Assembly: GCA_035771165.1 (NCBI GenBank)
Contig: JAWNZC010000177.1
Span: 880,001 to 944,000 of the forward strand
Direction of reading: 5' to 3'
Source of the DNA: Paragorgia papillata
Taxonomy: Eukaryota > Cnidaria > Anthozoa > Scleralcyonacea > Coralliidae
DNA: 64,000 nt
Below, in pieces: positions 63,846 to 64,000 of the stretch. Positions within the stretch are counted from its first letter, which is position 1. Every line of letters begins with the position of its first letter. The position numbers and the translations under genes were made by a program. Below the pieces are notes generated by a model that did not search any database, had not been told where the DNA came from, and saw nothing but the letters and a program-made list of their open reading frames with translations.

Positions 63846-64000
63846 AAGAATGGTACATCTACATGTAGTGTATGTGCATATAATAATATAATATGCGTTC
63901 ATTACATTACATTAGAGAAATCACTGATAATTCACATCTATTATACGATAAAGCGCCCCCCGTCACTTACCTATTATACGATAAAGTGCCCCAGCCGTTT
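63846..64000. other. Window end, nothing recognised
   Basis: A direct repeat ctattatacgataaag at about 63938 and 63971, each followed by cgcccc or tgcccc. No gene. Confidence 0.4.

Overview
The window looks like nuclear DNA of an early-branching marine animal, most likely a cnidarian. The reasons are short exons with GT-AG introns, metazoan-only gene families (AP-2, membrane cadherin), and very many short foldback elements, a LINE tail, 5S-derived and tRNA-derived SINEs and microsatellites. Nothing seen fixes the species. No prokaryotic feature, CRISPR array or confident functional RNA gene was found. I read all gene structures by splicing exons by hand, checking splice sites and codon phase at every junction.

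Four genes alternate in orientation. (1) 419-8083, plus strand: the last twelve exons (302 codons plus stop) of a choline transporter-like SLC44 gene of the CTL2/4/5 type. Its 5' part lies left of the window. (2) 14451-23843, minus: a complete four-exon gene for a 636-residue AP-2-like transcription factor, here AP-2A. (3) about 38765-43480, plus: a second AP-2-like factor, AP-2B. Exons 2 to 4 are firm and the first exon is tentative. The two AP-2 genes lie head to head with about 15 kb between their 5' ends and share intron phases (1, 1, 2). (4) about 52102-62442, minus: the 3' part of a cadherin with seven visible cadherin repeats, a membrane-proximal fibronectin-III-like domain, one transmembrane helix and a short cytoplasmic tail. 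Its 5' end is right of the window.

Between 8.3 and 14.4 kb there is no host gene, only stacked foldback elements, tRNA-type SINEs and a TTAA-flanked element carrying a 115-codon ORF fragment. From 24 to 38.7 kb lies the spacer between the AP-2 genes, with a 122-bp satellite, pentamer, AT and CT repeats and several MITEs. From 43.5 to 52 kb are more MITEs and a perfect 45-bp palindrome. From 62.4 kb to the end are a satellite array and tandem tRNA-derived SINE units. Introns contain long microsatellites (CCTT, GTT/GCT, CAT/CAC, GGT, AAC), which produce most of the long but meaningless ORFs.

The genes do not form an operon-like unit. The observations most worth following are the divergent head-to-head AP-2 pair, the cadherin with a receptor-phosphatase-style juxtamembrane domain, a broken duplicate of a cadherin exon that could act as a poison exon, and several element families with readable ends and target-site duplications.
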